Made by a program: the position numbers and the translations under genes. From contig NZ_CP013387.1 of the NCBI RefSeq assembly GCF_001523745.2, positions 992,001 to 1,056,000 of the forward strand: a stretch of 64,000 bases of DNA, written 5' to 3'. Below are positions 55,621-64,000 of the stretch, in pieces. The notes below the pieces were generated by a model. That model had not been told where the DNA came from and made no database searches. It saw only the letters and a program-made list of their open reading frames with translations. Source of the DNA: Burkholderia mayonis (GTDB lineage: Bacteria; Pseudomonadota; Gammaproteobacteria; Burkholderiales; Burkholderiaceae). Each line of letters begins with the position of its first letter. The first letter of the stretch is position 1.

Positions 55621-58359
55621 TTAGTTCGCCTGCTCGACGAAAAGCGGCGCGGTTGGGGACGTCGCCGGGGATGTGGCGCGGTCCGCGTAACCGGGGTGGA
55701 AGGCGAGTGCCTCCAGCGCGGGCGCGGCCGGGTCCGCCACGTCGACGTCGATGCGCGCGAGCGCTTCTTTCGATCCGAACGCGTCGAGCCACAGCGCGGA
55801 GAGGCGCGGCAGCACGTGCTGCTCGATGAAGCCGATCAGCAGCCGGGCGCCGGTTTCCTGCACGAGGCACCGCCCGACGATGTAGTCGACGACCGCGTCG
55901 TCATACGCAAGGGCGATCCGATGGTTGTCGGCCATGCGCGTGACGACGCGATCCAGATGCAGGCGCACGATGCGCGAGAGCGCGCCTTGTTCGAGCGGCC
56001 GGTACGGCACGACGGTGACGCGCCCCAGAAACGCGGCGGGGAAGACCTTCAGCAGCTCGGGCATGAGCGCGTCGCGAAGGCCGGCGGCGTCCGGCGCGAG
56101 CGACGCGTCGGCGCACAGGCTCGCGCTCAGATCCGAACCGACGTTGCTCGTGAGCAGGATCGTGGTGTTGCGGAAATCGATGTAGCGGCCGTCGCCGTCT
56201 TCCATGTAACCCTTGTCGAACACCTGGAAGAACATTTCGTGCACGTCGCGATGCCCTTTCTCGATCTCGTCGAGCAGCACGACCGAGTAGGGGCGGCGCC
56301 GCACCGCCTCGGTCAGCACGCCGCCCTCGCCATAGCCGACGTAGCCGGGCGGGGCGCCTTTCAGGCCGGATACGGTGTGGGCTTCCTGATACTCGCTCAT
56401 GTTGATCGTGATCAGGTTCTGTTCGCCGCCGTACAGCGCTTCGGCAAGGGCGAGCGCGGTTTCGGTCTTGCCCACGCCCGACGGCCCTGCCAGGAGGAAC
56501 ACGCCGAGCGGTTTTTTCGGGTCGATCAGGCCCGCGCGCGCGGTCTGCACGCGCTCGCCGATCTGGCGCAGCGCATCGGGCTGGCCGATCACGCGCGCTT
56601 CGAGGGTGGCGGGCAGCGTTCGCACGGCGGTGACTTCGTCGGTCACCATCCGGCCGACCGGAATGCCGGTCCAGTCGGCGACGATTTCCGCGACGATCGC
56701 CTCGTTGACTTCCGGGAACACGAGCGGCGTGTCGCCTTGCGATGCGGCGAGCACACGTTCGAGTTCGCGCAGCGCCGTGTTGGACGTGGCGTCCGGCGTG
56801 TCTGTCGCCGGCTCCGGATCCCCGGCCAGCGCCGCTTCGCGCGCGGCGAGCAGCGCCTGCGCCGCGTCGGCCTGCGCCTTCCAGCGTGCGTCGACGGCCG
56901 CTTCCTCGGCCGATAGCGCCGCGATGCGCTCGCGGGCGGCGGCGACGGACCGGCCGGCCGCGAGGCCGATGCGCGCCTCCTGCCGAAGCAGGTCGAGTTC
57001 GATGCGCGCCGCTTGCAGACGCTGGCGGACGTCCTGCAGTTCGCGCGGCGCGGCATGCTGCGAGAGCGCCACGCGCGCGCAGGCGGTGTCGAGCAGGCTG
57101 ATCGCCTTGTCCGGCAACTGGCGCGACGGGATATATCGATGCGAGAGCTTCACCGCGGCGCGGATCGCTTCGTCGCGCACCGCGACACCGTGATGCCGCG
57201 AGAACATCTGCGCGAGGCCGCGCACCATATGGACCGCCGCCGGTTCCTCCGGCTCCGGCACCTGCAGCACCTGAAACCGGCGGGTCAACGCGGGGTCCTT
57301 CTCGATGTGCCGTTTGTACTCGGACCACGTGGTCGCGCCGATCGTGCGGATCGTGCCGCGCGCGAGCGCGGGTTTGAGCAGGTTCGCGGCGTCTCCGGTG
57401 CCGGCCTGGCCGCCGGCGCCGATCAGCGTGTGGACCTCGTCGACGAACAGGATGACCGGCGCGGCGGACTTCGCGGCGGTTTCGAGCACCCCTTTCAGGC
57501 GCGCCTCGAATTCGCCCTTCATGCTCGCGCCGGCGAGCAGTGCGCCGACATCGAGGCTCATCAGCCGTACCTCGGCGAGCTTCGGCGGCACGTCGCCTGT
57601 TGCGATCGCCCGCGCCAGGCCTTCCACGACGGCCGTCTTGCCTACGCCCGCTTCGCCCGTGAGCAGGGGATTGTTCTGACGGCGCCGCAGCAGGACGTCG
57701 ATCATCGTGCGGATTTCCAGCTCCCGGCCGACGACAGGGTCGATGCCGCCGTTGCGCGCGCGGGCGGTCAGGTCCGTGCAGTACTGTTCGAGGGGCGAGC
57801 CCTTCGATGCCGGAGGCATCGCATTGGATACCTCGCCGGGCGTAGCGGGGGAGAAATCGCTGTTGTCGTAGGGCGCGTCGGCGGCTTCCGGGGAGCCTTC
57901 GATCCACGCGGGCAGCGCGTCATCGATTCCGTCCGGAGCAATCCTGCCGAAGGCCGGCGAAATGGACAGCAGCACGCGTCGCAGGTCCGGCGTATGCACG
58001 AGCGCTGCCACGAGCCACGCGCCGCGGATGCGGCGGTCGTCGAAGCGCAGCGTCGCCAGCACCCATGCGCGCTCGATCGCCGTTTCGATGTGATGCGAAA
58101 AATCGCTGATCGAACTCGCCCCGACGGGTAGCGCCGCGAGCGCGCGCGCCATGTCGCGATCCAGTGTGTCGCGATCGATTCCGGCGCACCTGACGATGCG
58201 ATGGAGGTCCGAGTCGGCCTGCTGCAGCAACTGATGCAGCCAGTGGACCAGCTCGACATACGGGTTGCCGCGCAGCTTGCAAAAAGCCGTAGCCGACTCG
58301 ATTCCCCTGAAGAGCGTGCCCCCGAGCTTGCCAAACAGCGCCTGACGCGAAATCGTCAT
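55621..58359 (-). CDS. clpV: ClpV (TssH), T6SS sheath-disassembly AAA+ ATPase, 912 aa
   Basis: The chain has a Clp N domain (about 1-160), then two AAA+ modules. The first has Walker A GEAGVGKTA and Walker B VILFVDEVHTLIGAGG. A coiled-coil middle domain of the ClpV type follows (ELQDVRQRLQAARIELDLLR). The second module has GPSGVGKTETALALAEALYG and VVLLDEIEKGHRDVHEMFFQ, with the pore-loop region GAPPGYVGYGEGG. It unfolds contracted TssB/TssC sheath for reuse. It is the first gene of the minus-strand operon, reading away from the AT-rich divergent control region. Confidence 0.95.
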   Translation of the reverse strand: MTISRQALFGKLGGTLFRGIESATAFCKLRGNPYVELVHWLHQLLQQADSDLHRIVRCAGIDRDTLDRDMARALAALPVGASSISDFSHHIETAIERAWVLATLRFDDRRIRGAWLVAALVHTPDLRRVLLSISPAFGRIAPDGIDDALPAWIEGSPEAADAPYDNSDFSPATPGEVSNAMPPASKGSPLEQYCTDLTARARNGGIDPVVGRELEIRTMIDVLLRRRQNNPLLTGEAGVGKTAVVEGLARAIATGDVPPKLAEVRLMSLDVGALLAGASMKGEFEARLKGVLETAAKSAAPVILFVDEVHTLIGAGGQAGTGDAANLLKPALARGTIRTIGATTWSEYKRHIEKDPALTRRFQVLQVPEPEEPAAVHMVRGLAQMFSRHHGVAVRDEAIRAAVKLSHRYIPSRQLPDKAISLLDTACARVALSQHAAPRELQDVRQRLQAARIELDLLRQEARIGLAAGRSVAAARERIAALSAEEAAVDARWKAQADAAQALLAAREAALAGDPEPATDTPDATSNTALRELERVLAASQGDTPLVFPEVNEAIVAEIVADWTGIPVGRMVTDEVTAVRTLPATLEARVIGQPDALRQIGERVQTARAGLIDPKKPLGVFLLAGPSGVGKTETALALAEALYGGEQNLITINMSEYQEAHTVSGLKGAPPGYVGYGEGGVLTEAVRRRPYSVVLLDEIEKGHRDVHEMFFQVFDKGYMEDGDGRYIDFRNTTILLTSNVGSDLSASLCADASLAPDAAGLRDALMPELLKVFPAAFLGRVTVVPYRPLEQGALSRIVRLHLDRVVTRMADNHRIALAYDDAVVDYIVGRCLVQETGARLLIGFIEQHVLPRLSALWLDAFGSKEALARIDVDVADPAAPALEALAFHPGYADRATSPATSPTAPLFVEQAN

Positions 58360-58452
58360 GAACAGATCCTTTCTTTTGCTTACCTTGTCGTTCTTTTTAT
58401 TGCGGAGGGGGCAGGTCGTTTCGCATGTTGTCTAAATGTTTTATGCGTCATT

Positions 58453-58466
58453 TGAAAATCGGTTGA
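58453..58466 (+). repeat. 14-bp direct repeat TGAAAATCGGTTGA, copy 1
   Basis: It is identical to the copy at 58774-58787 and lies 93 bases upstream of the clpV start. It is a candidate regulator-binding site. Confidence 0.75.
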
Positions 58467-58773
58467 TTGCATTGAATCGACTGCCCTTGATCGAATTATT
58501 TTTGTGGGGTCGATCATTCGTCAACTACCATAAATCGTTGGCCTGTTTTATAAAGCGAAATGGTAGATGGTTATATAAGGCGAACGGAAACTGTTAAAAA
58601 TTGCAAAGTCGATCCTGCTGGTTATGGACAGCGGCAATCGTCAGGCGCACACTGTTTTTGCGCTTGCGTCGGGCAGTATGTGGCTCGTAGTGAAAATGGA
58701 GCTGCGGTCATTGGTTTTTTTGAGATTGGATTGATTAATTAGCCGAAGGCTCGCGTGCGGCATGTCTGGTTTG

Positions 58774-58787
58774 TGAAAATCGGTTGA
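58774..58787 (+). repeat. 14-bp direct repeat TGAAAATCGGTTGA, copy 2
   Basis: It is identical to the copy at 58453-58466, in the same orientation, and lies 87 bases upstream of the tagK start, a distance similar to that of copy 1 from clpV. Confidence 0.75.
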
Positions 58788-58874
58788 CGTATTAAATCCG
58801 TTTCGACGGATGGAAAATTAGAATGGATGTCAGCGCCGCTTTTTAATTGAGCCTCGCAATTGATCGGATTCCCT

Positions 58875-59585
58875 ATGCGCACTTTCAAACTGTTTCGCCG
58901 TGGCGAGCCGGATATGAAATACGCCGAAGCGATGCCGCAGCGCGCCGACGCTTCGCCCGCGGCTGCCTGCGACGCGGACGCGCCGGTCATGGAAACGCTG
59001 CTGACCGGCTCGCCGGAAGATGGCTTGCGTGACGCGATCCGCGACGGCAACGCGGTGTTCGGCCTCATCGGCACGGCGATTTCGGCGGAAACGTTCGCTC
59101 GCCGGCAGGGTGAACCCGCAACGGATGTTGCGACGGCGGCCGGCAGCCCGGTCCAGGCGCGGGATCTGATGCAGTCGCTGTACGAGCAGTACTGCGGCGC
59201 GCTTGACGATCCGCAGGCGTCGCTCGCGAGTGACTGGCCGGCTCAAACGGCGATCGTGCGCAGGCCGCCGCCCGATCAGCGGGGCGACCGGCGCAAGGGG
59301 ATTGAGGAGGCCGAGGAGGCGGATTCGATCGACGCTCTCGTGTCCGGCTCGCCCGTCTTCGACGAAGTCTTCGGCTTGCTCAAGCCGGGCGATGCGCCCG
59401 ATCCGGCGGCGATGGAGCCGATTCCGGAGGTCCTGCGGCTTTTTGCGCCGGCCGAATACCACGCGGCGATGGCGCGCCGGCCGGGTAGTCTGCCGCCTGC
59501 ACTTGCCCGGCGGGAACACCAGACGCTTGCCATCGATAGTCCGCTGTCGGCGTCGGGTTCGACGTCGAACCACGACGCGCCATGA
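58875..59585 (+). CDS. tagK: TagK-domain T6SS accessory protein, 236 aa
   Basis: This is the first gene of the plus-strand T6SS arm. The C-terminal half shows the TagK pattern I know from Burkholderia T6SS loci: LMQSLYEQYCGALDDPQASL, a Ser/Asp linker, LVSGSPVFDEVFGLLKPGDA, IPEVLRLFAPAEYHAAMARR and LPPALARREHQTLAIDSPL. The N-terminal 90 residues are variable. There is no signal peptide or membrane segment; the role in assembly is unknown. The ATG at 58875 begins MRTFKLFRRGEP; an ATG-like start five codons upstream is less likely. The stop overlaps the next start as ATGA. Confidence 0.8.
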   Translation: MRTFKLFRRGEPDMKYAEAMPQRADASPAAACDADAPVMETLLTGSPEDGLRDAIRDGNAVFGLIGTAISAETFARRQGEPATDVATAAGSPVQARDLMQSLYEQYCGALDDPQASLASDWPAQTAIVRRPPPDQRGDRRKGIEEAEEADSIDALVSGSPVFDEVFGLLKPGDAPDPAAMEPIPEVLRLFAPAEYHAAMARRPGSLPPALARREHQTLAIDSPLSASGSTSNHDAP

Positions 59586-60511
59586 CGATGCCGATTCCCT
59601 CCGATTCGTTCTCCGCCGCCGAGGCCGGTCCGTCGCGCGATCTGCCGCTCGAGGCGAGGCTGGCGAGCCTGGAGACGATAGTCCGGGCGCAGCCCGCGGT
59701 CGCGGAACACCGCTGGTCGCTCTTTCAGCTGCTTTGCGCAATGGGGCAATGGGAGCGCGCGGTTCAGCAGTTGCAGGTCCATGCGCAGCTCGCTCCGCAG
59801 GACGCGCAGACAGCCCAGGCATACCGCGATCTGATTCGCGCCGAGCGCTGGCGCGCCGGCGTGGCGGCCGGACAGGCGCGGCCCGGATTCGTGTTCGACG
59901 CGCCGCAGTGGGCCGGTGGTTTGCTGGAGGCGCTGCGCCTCGCGTCGATCGGCAGGCACGACGAGGCCGACCGCGTGCGGGAGCATGCACTCGATCAGGC
60001 GCCGCTCGTCGCGGCGCGCATCCCGCACGCGCTGTTTGACTGGATCGCCGACAGCGATTCGCGGTTCGGACCGGTTTGCGAGATCGTGACCGCCGGGCAT
60101 TATCGCTGGCTGCCGTTTTCGGACATTTGCGCGTGGCACGTCGCGCGTCCGGCCAAGCTGCTCGATCTCGTATGGGCGCCCTGCGCGCTGAAGCTCGTCG
60201 ACGGCAGCCCGATGCGGGGGTTCATGCCGGCGCGCTATCCGGGTTCGGAAGGCGGGCGGACGGGCGCCGGGCCATGCGCGCGCGAGGAAATCGACGCGCT
60301 GCGCCTGGGCCGCAGGACGGTATGGCGCGAGGTCGGCCGTACCGGCGTGATCGCGCTTGGCCGGAAGACCTGGTCGACGAGCGCGGGCGACTTCGGCCTG
60401 TTCGAACTGGAAACCTGCGAGTTCGGCGAGAAAGCGCTCGCGACCGACGCGATCGGCCGCGCAACGCATGAACCGGCATCATGCGAGGGGGACACCGATG
60501 GGCATGAATAA
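59582..60511 (+). CDS. tagJ: TagJ/ImpE-family T6SS accessory protein, 309 aa
   Basis: The N-terminal TPR-like part reads LEARLASLETIVRAQPAVAE, HRWSLFQLLCAMGQWERAVQ and QLQVHAQLAPQDAQTAQAYR, followed by the ImpE-specific core RFGPVCEIVTAGHYRWLPFS, LVWAPCALKLVDGSPMRGFM and PARYPGS. The family member TagJ binds the sheath subunit TssB in some systems. It overlaps tagK by four bases and tssE by 14 bases, so all are co-translated. Confidence 0.9.
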   Translation: MTMPIPSDSFSAAEAGPSRDLPLEARLASLETIVRAQPAVAEHRWSLFQLLCAMGQWERAVQQLQVHAQLAPQDAQTAQAYRDLIRAERWRAGVAAGQARPGFVFDAPQWAGGLLEALRLASIGRHDEADRVREHALDQAPLVAARIPHALFDWIADSDSRFGPVCEIVTAGHYRWLPFSDICAWHVARPAKLLDLVWAPCALKLVDGSPMRGFMPARYPGSEGGRTGAGPCAREEIDALRLGRRTVWREVGRTGVIALGRKTWSTSAGDFGLFELETCEFGEKALATDAIGRATHEPASCEGDTDGHE

Positions 60512-61079
60512 GAAGGGCGTGCCGGTGCAGGACAAGCGCAGCGACAGGCGCGCGGGCGACGATGGCGTGGCGACGCCGCGCCGCGCGAACACGCATCTGC
60601 TGCCCACGCTGCTCGACCGCCTGCGCGACGACGCGCCCCAGCGCCAGACGGAAGCGCCCGGCGAATACGCGGTGACGCGCATGCAGATGCGCGGCATCGT
60701 CCAGCGGGACCTTGCGTTTTTGCTCAATACGATGAGCATCGAGGAGCACATCGACCGGGAGCGATATCCGGAAGCGGCGGCGTCGACCGTCAACTTCGGC
60801 ATGCCGCCGCTCGCCGGCGCGTTCATGGCCTCACGCAAGTGGGCCGAGATCGAGCGGATCATCCGCCGGGTGATTCGCGACTTCGAGCCGAGACTGATCG
60901 CGGAAACGCTCGTCGTCGCGCCATCGAAGGACACCGAGGCCAGTGAACGCGCCAACGTGCTGTCGTTCGAGGTGCGAGGGATGATCCGCATGGACCCCTA
61001 TCCGCTCGAATTCATGGTCCAGAGCTCGCTCGATCTGGAAACGAGCCAGGTGAACATCACCGGCATGCGCGCGAGCTGA
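60498..61079 (+). CDS. tssE: TssE, T6SS baseplate gp25-like subunit, 193 aa
   Basis: The gp25-like domain occupies the C-terminal two thirds: LLPTLLDRLRDDAPQ, VQRDLAFLLNTMSIEEHIDR, RYPEAAASTVNFGMPPLAGA, IERIIRRVIRDFEPRLIAET and the final FMVQSSLDLETSQVNIT. It forms part of the baseplate wedge with TssF and TssG and contacts the sheath. GAGGGGGACACCG precedes the ATG at 60498, inside the 3' end of tagJ. Confidence 0.92.
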   Translation: MGMNKKGVPVQDKRSDRRAGDDGVATPRRANTHLLPTLLDRLRDDAPQRQTEAPGEYAVTRMQMRGIVQRDLAFLLNTMSIEEHIDRERYPEAAASTVNFGMPPLAGAFMASRKWAEIERIIRRVIRDFEPRLIAETLVVAPSKDTEASERANVLSFEVRGMIRMDPYPLEFMVQSSLDLETSQVNITGMRAS

Positions 61080-61107
61080 CGCGCGGGCCGACAAACGGGA
61101 ATGCACA

Positions 61108-62997
61108 GTGGACCCGCGACTGCTCGACTACTACAACCAGGAACTGATCTATATGCGCGAGCTTGCCGCCGAGTTCGCGCAGGCACACCCGAAGATCGCG
61201 CGGCGCCTTGGCATGCAGGCGGGCGAAGTGGCCGACCCGTACGTCGAACGGCTGATCGAGTCGTTCTGCTTCATGGCCGCGCGCATGCAGCTCAAGCTCG
61301 ACGCGGAGTTCCCGCGCTTCACGGGCCGGCTGCTGGAGGTGCTGTATCCGAACTACGTGGCGCCCACGCCGTCGATGGCGGTCGCGCGCCTCTATCCGAG
61401 CCGCACGGAAGGCAATCTCGCGGACGGGTTCCGCATCGCGCGCGGCACCGCCTTCACCGCGCGCGTGCCGGCCGGCGAGAAGACCGCCTGCCAGTTCCGC
61501 AGCGGCCAGGATGTGACGCTCTATCCGCTGGAGATCGCCGAGGCGCGGCTGACGGGCATTCCGCCCGACATCCCCGCGCTCGACCGCTATGTGCCGGCCA
61601 GCACGCAGGTGCGCGGCGCGCTGCGCCTGCGGCTGCGCACGACCGGCAACGCCCGCATGGCCGATCTGAAGGGACTGGACCGGCTGCCGCTGTATCTGGC
61701 GGGCGACGACCAGGTCGCCTCGCATCTCTTCGAACTGCTGCACGCCGCCGGCGTCGCGACGATCACGGGGGCGCCCGGTGAGTTCGCCGCGCCCGGCCAG
61801 CCGCTCTCGGCCGTCACGGTCAATGCGGTCGTCCACGAAGGACTCGGCGCCGACCAGAGCCTGCTGCCGCTCACATGGTCGAAGTTCCACGGGCACAACC
61901 TGCTGCATGAATACTTCGCCTGTCCAGGGCGGTTCTACTTCTTCGCTTTGACCGGACTCGAGGCGGGATTGCGCCGCGTGACCGGCCAGGAGGTCGAGAT
62001 CGTCGTGCTGCTCGACCAGTCGACGGAGCGGCTCGCGAACGTCGTCGACGCATCGCGTTTCGCGTTGTTCTGCACGCCGGTGATCAACCTGTTTCCGCGC
62101 CACACGGACCGGATCGAACTGTCGTCGGGACAGACGGAGTTCCGCCTGGTGCCGGCTCGCCTGGCGCCGCTCGACTACGAGGTGTTTTCGGTGGAGGCGA
62201 TGTACGGACAGGTCGCGGCCACTTCCGCCGAACTCGAGTTCCGGCCGCTGTACCAGACGCTGAACAACGACGAGCACAATCATGGCCGATATTTCTCGAC
62301 ACGGCGCGAGCGCAGGCTCGTGTCGGAATCGGCGCGTCGCTACGGCACGCGTACGCCCTATGTCGGCACGGAGACGTTCGTGTCGCTCGTCGACCAGAAC
62401 GAGGCGCCCTATAGCGAGGACATTCGCTACCTGTCGGTCGATGCGCTGGTGACGAACCGCGATCTGCCGAGCCTCGTGCCGCGCGACGGCGTTCGCGACC
62501 TGATGGTGGCCGAATCCGCGCCGCTCGAAAGCGTCGGACTGATCCGCGCACCGAGCGTGCCGAAGGCGCCGTATGCGGAGCGCGAGACGGCCTGGCGGCT
62601 GATTCGCCAGTTGAATTTCAATTACCTGCCGCTCGACGAACTCGATCACCGTGCCGGCGGCCAGGGATTGCGCGATCTGCTGCGGCTGTTCCTGACGGGC
62701 GACGAGGCCGACAACCGGCGGCAAATCGAGAGTCTCGTCGGCGTGAAGACGCGGCCGGTGACGCGGAAGCTGCCGGGTGCGGGCCCGCTCGTCTTCGGGC
62801 GCGGCGTCGAATGCTCGCTGACCGTCGACGAGCCGGGGTTTTCCGGGGTCAGCCCGTACCTGTTCGGCGTGGTGCTCGAACACTATCTGGCGCGGCACGT
62901 ATCGATCAACGTCTTCACGCAGACCGAGCTGCATTCGATACAGCGCGGCCACATTGCGCGCTGGCCGGTGCGCATGGGCGCGCGGGGGGGAGCCTGA
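61108..62997 (+). CDS. tssF: TssF, T6SS baseplate subunit, 629 aa
   Basis: The start at the GTG of 61108 gives the diagnostic TssF N-terminus MDPRLLDYYNQELIYMRELA with EFAQAHPKIARRLGMQAGEV and DPYVERLIESFCFMAARMQL. Later landmarks are FPRFTGRLLEVLYPNYVAPT, FALFCTPVINLFPRHTDRIE and a C-terminal VLEHYLARHVSINVFTQTEL. The length is normal. Two TssF copies and one TssG make the wedge. The stop and the tssG start share one base (TGATG). Confidence 0.94.
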   Translation: MDPRLLDYYNQELIYMRELAAEFAQAHPKIARRLGMQAGEVADPYVERLIESFCFMAARMQLKLDAEFPRFTGRLLEVLYPNYVAPTPSMAVARLYPSRTEGNLADGFRIARGTAFTARVPAGEKTACQFRSGQDVTLYPLEIAEARLTGIPPDIPALDRYVPASTQVRGALRLRLRTTGNARMADLKGLDRLPLYLAGDDQVASHLFELLHAAGVATITGAPGEFAAPGQPLSAVTVNAVVHEGLGADQSLLPLTWSKFHGHNLLHEYFACPGRFYFFALTGLEAGLRRVTGQEVEIVVLLDQSTERLANVVDASRFALFCTPVINLFPRHTDRIELSSGQTEFRLVPARLAPLDYEVFSVEAMYGQVAATSAELEFRPLYQTLNNDEHNHGRYFSTRRERRLVSESARRYGTRTPYVGTETFVSLVDQNEAPYSEDIRYLSVDALVTNRDLPSLVPRDGVRDLMVAESAPLESVGLIRAPSVPKAPYAERETAWRLIRQLNFNYLPLDELDHRAGGQGLRDLLRLFLTGDEADNRRQIESLVGVKTRPVTRKLPGAGPLVFGRGVECSLTVDEPGFSGVSPYLFGVVLEHYLARHVSINVFTQTELHSIQRGHIARWPVRMGARGGA

Positions 62998-64000
62998 TGG
63001 CGCATGCCATGCTCGAGACCGTCGTGCTTGATACGGTGCTTTCGTCGCAGCTGCTCGAGCGATTGCGGACCGAACCGTGGCGCTACAGTTTTCTGACGCT
63101 CTTGCGGCGCATCGGCGCGGATCCACGCATCGATCCGGTCGGCACTGCCAGGCGCCCGCAGGCGGAGCCGTTTCGACTCGGACAGCAGCCGAGCCTCGCC
63201 TTCGCGCCGCGCGAGATCGCGAGCGTCGGCGAGGCGGGCGGGCGGGTCAAGGTGCGCCTGTTCGGTCTGGGCATGCTGGGGCCGAACGGGCCGTTGCCCA
63301 TCCACGTGACGGAGATCGCGCGCGATCGCGAGGAGAGTCGGCGCGACGCGACGCTCGGCCATTTCCTCGACATTTTCCACCATCGCTATCTGACGCTGCT
63401 GTATCGCGCATGGGCGTCGGCGCAGGCGGCCGCGGGTCTCGACAGGCCGGGCGACGAACGGTTTTCCTTCTATATCGCAAGTCTCACCGGTCAGGACACC
63501 GACGAGATCGGCCGCCGTCCGCTGCCCGCGCATGCGCGTCTGTCGGCGTCCCCGCATCTGGTGCGCGAGGCTCGCAATCCGGATGGCCTGCGCATGACGC
63601 TCGCGCGGTACTTCGGCGTGCCGGTGACGATCGAGGAAAACGTGTTTCACTGGATTCAGGTGGACCCGCTCGAGCACAGCTATCTCGGCAAGCCGGGTGC
63701 TTCGTCGACCATGGCCGAAGGTGCGATGCTCGGCGAGCTGGTGCCGGACCGGCAGCACAAATTCCGCATCGTCGTCGGGCCGCTCGATATCGACGCCTAC
63801 CTGCGCTTCACGCCCCAGGGCGAAGACTTGCCGCGGCTCGTCGAATGGGTGAGGGCGTTTGTCGGCTACGAGTTCGAATGGGAGCTGGAACTGCGCATCA
63901 AGCCGAACGGCGCGCCGCCGGCGGTGATGGGCGGGACTCAGCAGCTCGGCTGGTCAGGGTGGCTGGGCCGTTCGCCTTCGGGGGAGCCCGTCACGGGCAT
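62997..64000 (+). CDS. tssG: TssG, T6SS baseplate subunit (partial, cut by window edge)
   Basis: The ATG at 62997-62999 overlaps the tssF stop. The 334 visible codons show TssG features: SSQLLERLRTEPWRYSFLTL, LLRRIGADPRIDPVG, LRLGQ-type segment reading FRLGQQPSLAFAPREIASV, VRLFGLGMLGPNGPLPIHVT, FLDIFHHRYLTLLYRAW and FGVPVTIEENVFHW. The last residues lie near the usual end of the protein (about 340-370). It interacts with TssF and TssK in the baseplate. Confidence 0.93.
   Translation, partial: MAHAMLETVVLDTVLSSQLLERLRTEPWRYSFLTLLRRIGADPRIDPVGTARRPQAEPFRLGQQPSLAFAPREIASVGEAGGRVKVRLFGLGMLGPNGPLPIHVTEIARDREESRRDATLGHFLDIFHHRYLTLLYRAWASAQAAAGLDRPGDERFSFYIASLTGQDTDEIGRRPLPAHARLSASPHLVREARNPDGLRMTLARYFGVPVTIEENVFHWIQVDPLEHSYLGKPGASSTMAEGAMLGELVPDRQHKFRIVVGPLDIDAYLRFTPQGEDLPRLVEWVRAFVGYEFEWELELRIKPNGAPPAVMGGTQQLGWSGWLGRSPSGEPVTG

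Larger units (their letters stand above)
58360..58874. promoter_or_regulatory. AT-rich divergent control region of the T6SS locus
   Basis: This 515-base region between clpV and tagK is much less GC-rich than the genes, with runs such as TTCTTTTTATTG, TGTTTTATAAAG and AATTATTTTTGTGG. It must hold promoters for both T6SS arms. A 14-base direct repeat TGAAAATCGGTTGA occurs at 58453-58466 and 58774-58787. A 60-codon open frame inside (58560-58742) looks accidental. I found no convincing sigma-54 -24/-12 element. Confidence 0.65.

Noticed and set aside
58560..58742. A 60-codon frame inside the T6SS divergent control region.
   Set aside because: AT-rich promoter sequence, no ribosome-binding site, and the frame overlaps the regulatory zone without conserved features.

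Overview
The window is GC-rich DNA of a member of the Burkholderia pseudomallei group, most likely chromosome 2. Codon third positions are strongly G/C, the type VI secretion locus is Burkholderia-like, and a four-repeat OAA-type lectin at 21100-21930 matches what I remember of the Burkholderia oklahomensis agglutinin (BOA). B. oklahomensis is therefore my best guess. This is inference from reading; no database was searched.

Layout. 1-10 kb holds the start of a NarL-type response regulator, a large ACP / fatty-acyl-AMP ligase / PlsC acyltransferase fusion, a PolX-N-terminal-like DNA-binding protein, an SMP-30-type lactonase and small accessory genes (cupin, DUF1801, GNAT), separated by long gene-free stretches. 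10-17.7 kb is a decay zone: a damaged tRNA-Leu(GAG), a VanB-type reductase pseudogene with four lesions, an AT-rich stretch leading to a secreted beta-trefoil-like protein, and an orphan T6SS effector module (vgrG, DUF4123 adaptor, DUF3304 lipoprotein, DUF2235 lipase) in which vgrG and the lipase are broken but the adaptor and presumed immunity lipoprotein are intact. 18-20.5 kb has a TetR regulator facing a hotdog thioesterase across two matching operators, then an orphan branched-chain amino-acid binding protein with a clear terminator. The lectin follows.

22.7-30.7 kb is the most unusual part. A GT4 glycosyltransferase and a HemN-like radical SAM protein converge on a four-gene operon encoding a divergent QueA-like SAM ribosyltransferase-isomerase, a flavin monooxygenase, a DAO-family oxidase and a nucleotidyltransferase-like protein. 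It reads like a small biosynthetic locus, possibly for a nucleoside or ribosylated product or an RNA modification, that I do not recognise.

31.7-35.2 kb is an Lrp-controlled aromatic amino-acid module (regulator, permease, aminotransferase). 36-39.7 kb is a tyrosinase operon with a HEAT-repeat protein, a SCO-like copper protein and a frameshifted small membrane protein. A complete IS5-type element with inverted repeats and a target duplication lies at 40.55-42.03 kb. It is followed by decayed ORFs, a low-GC OmpR-type regulator, a 5'-truncated aldo/keto reductase and a histidine-kinase remnant.

45.4-64 kb is a type VI secretion locus: clpV-tssB-tssC-hcp-tssJ-tssK-tssL-tssM on the minus strand and tagK-tagJ-tssE-tssF-tssG (cut by the window edge) on the plus strand, diverging from a 515-bp AT-rich control region. 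tssA and a locus vgrG are not in view and may lie beyond the right edge.
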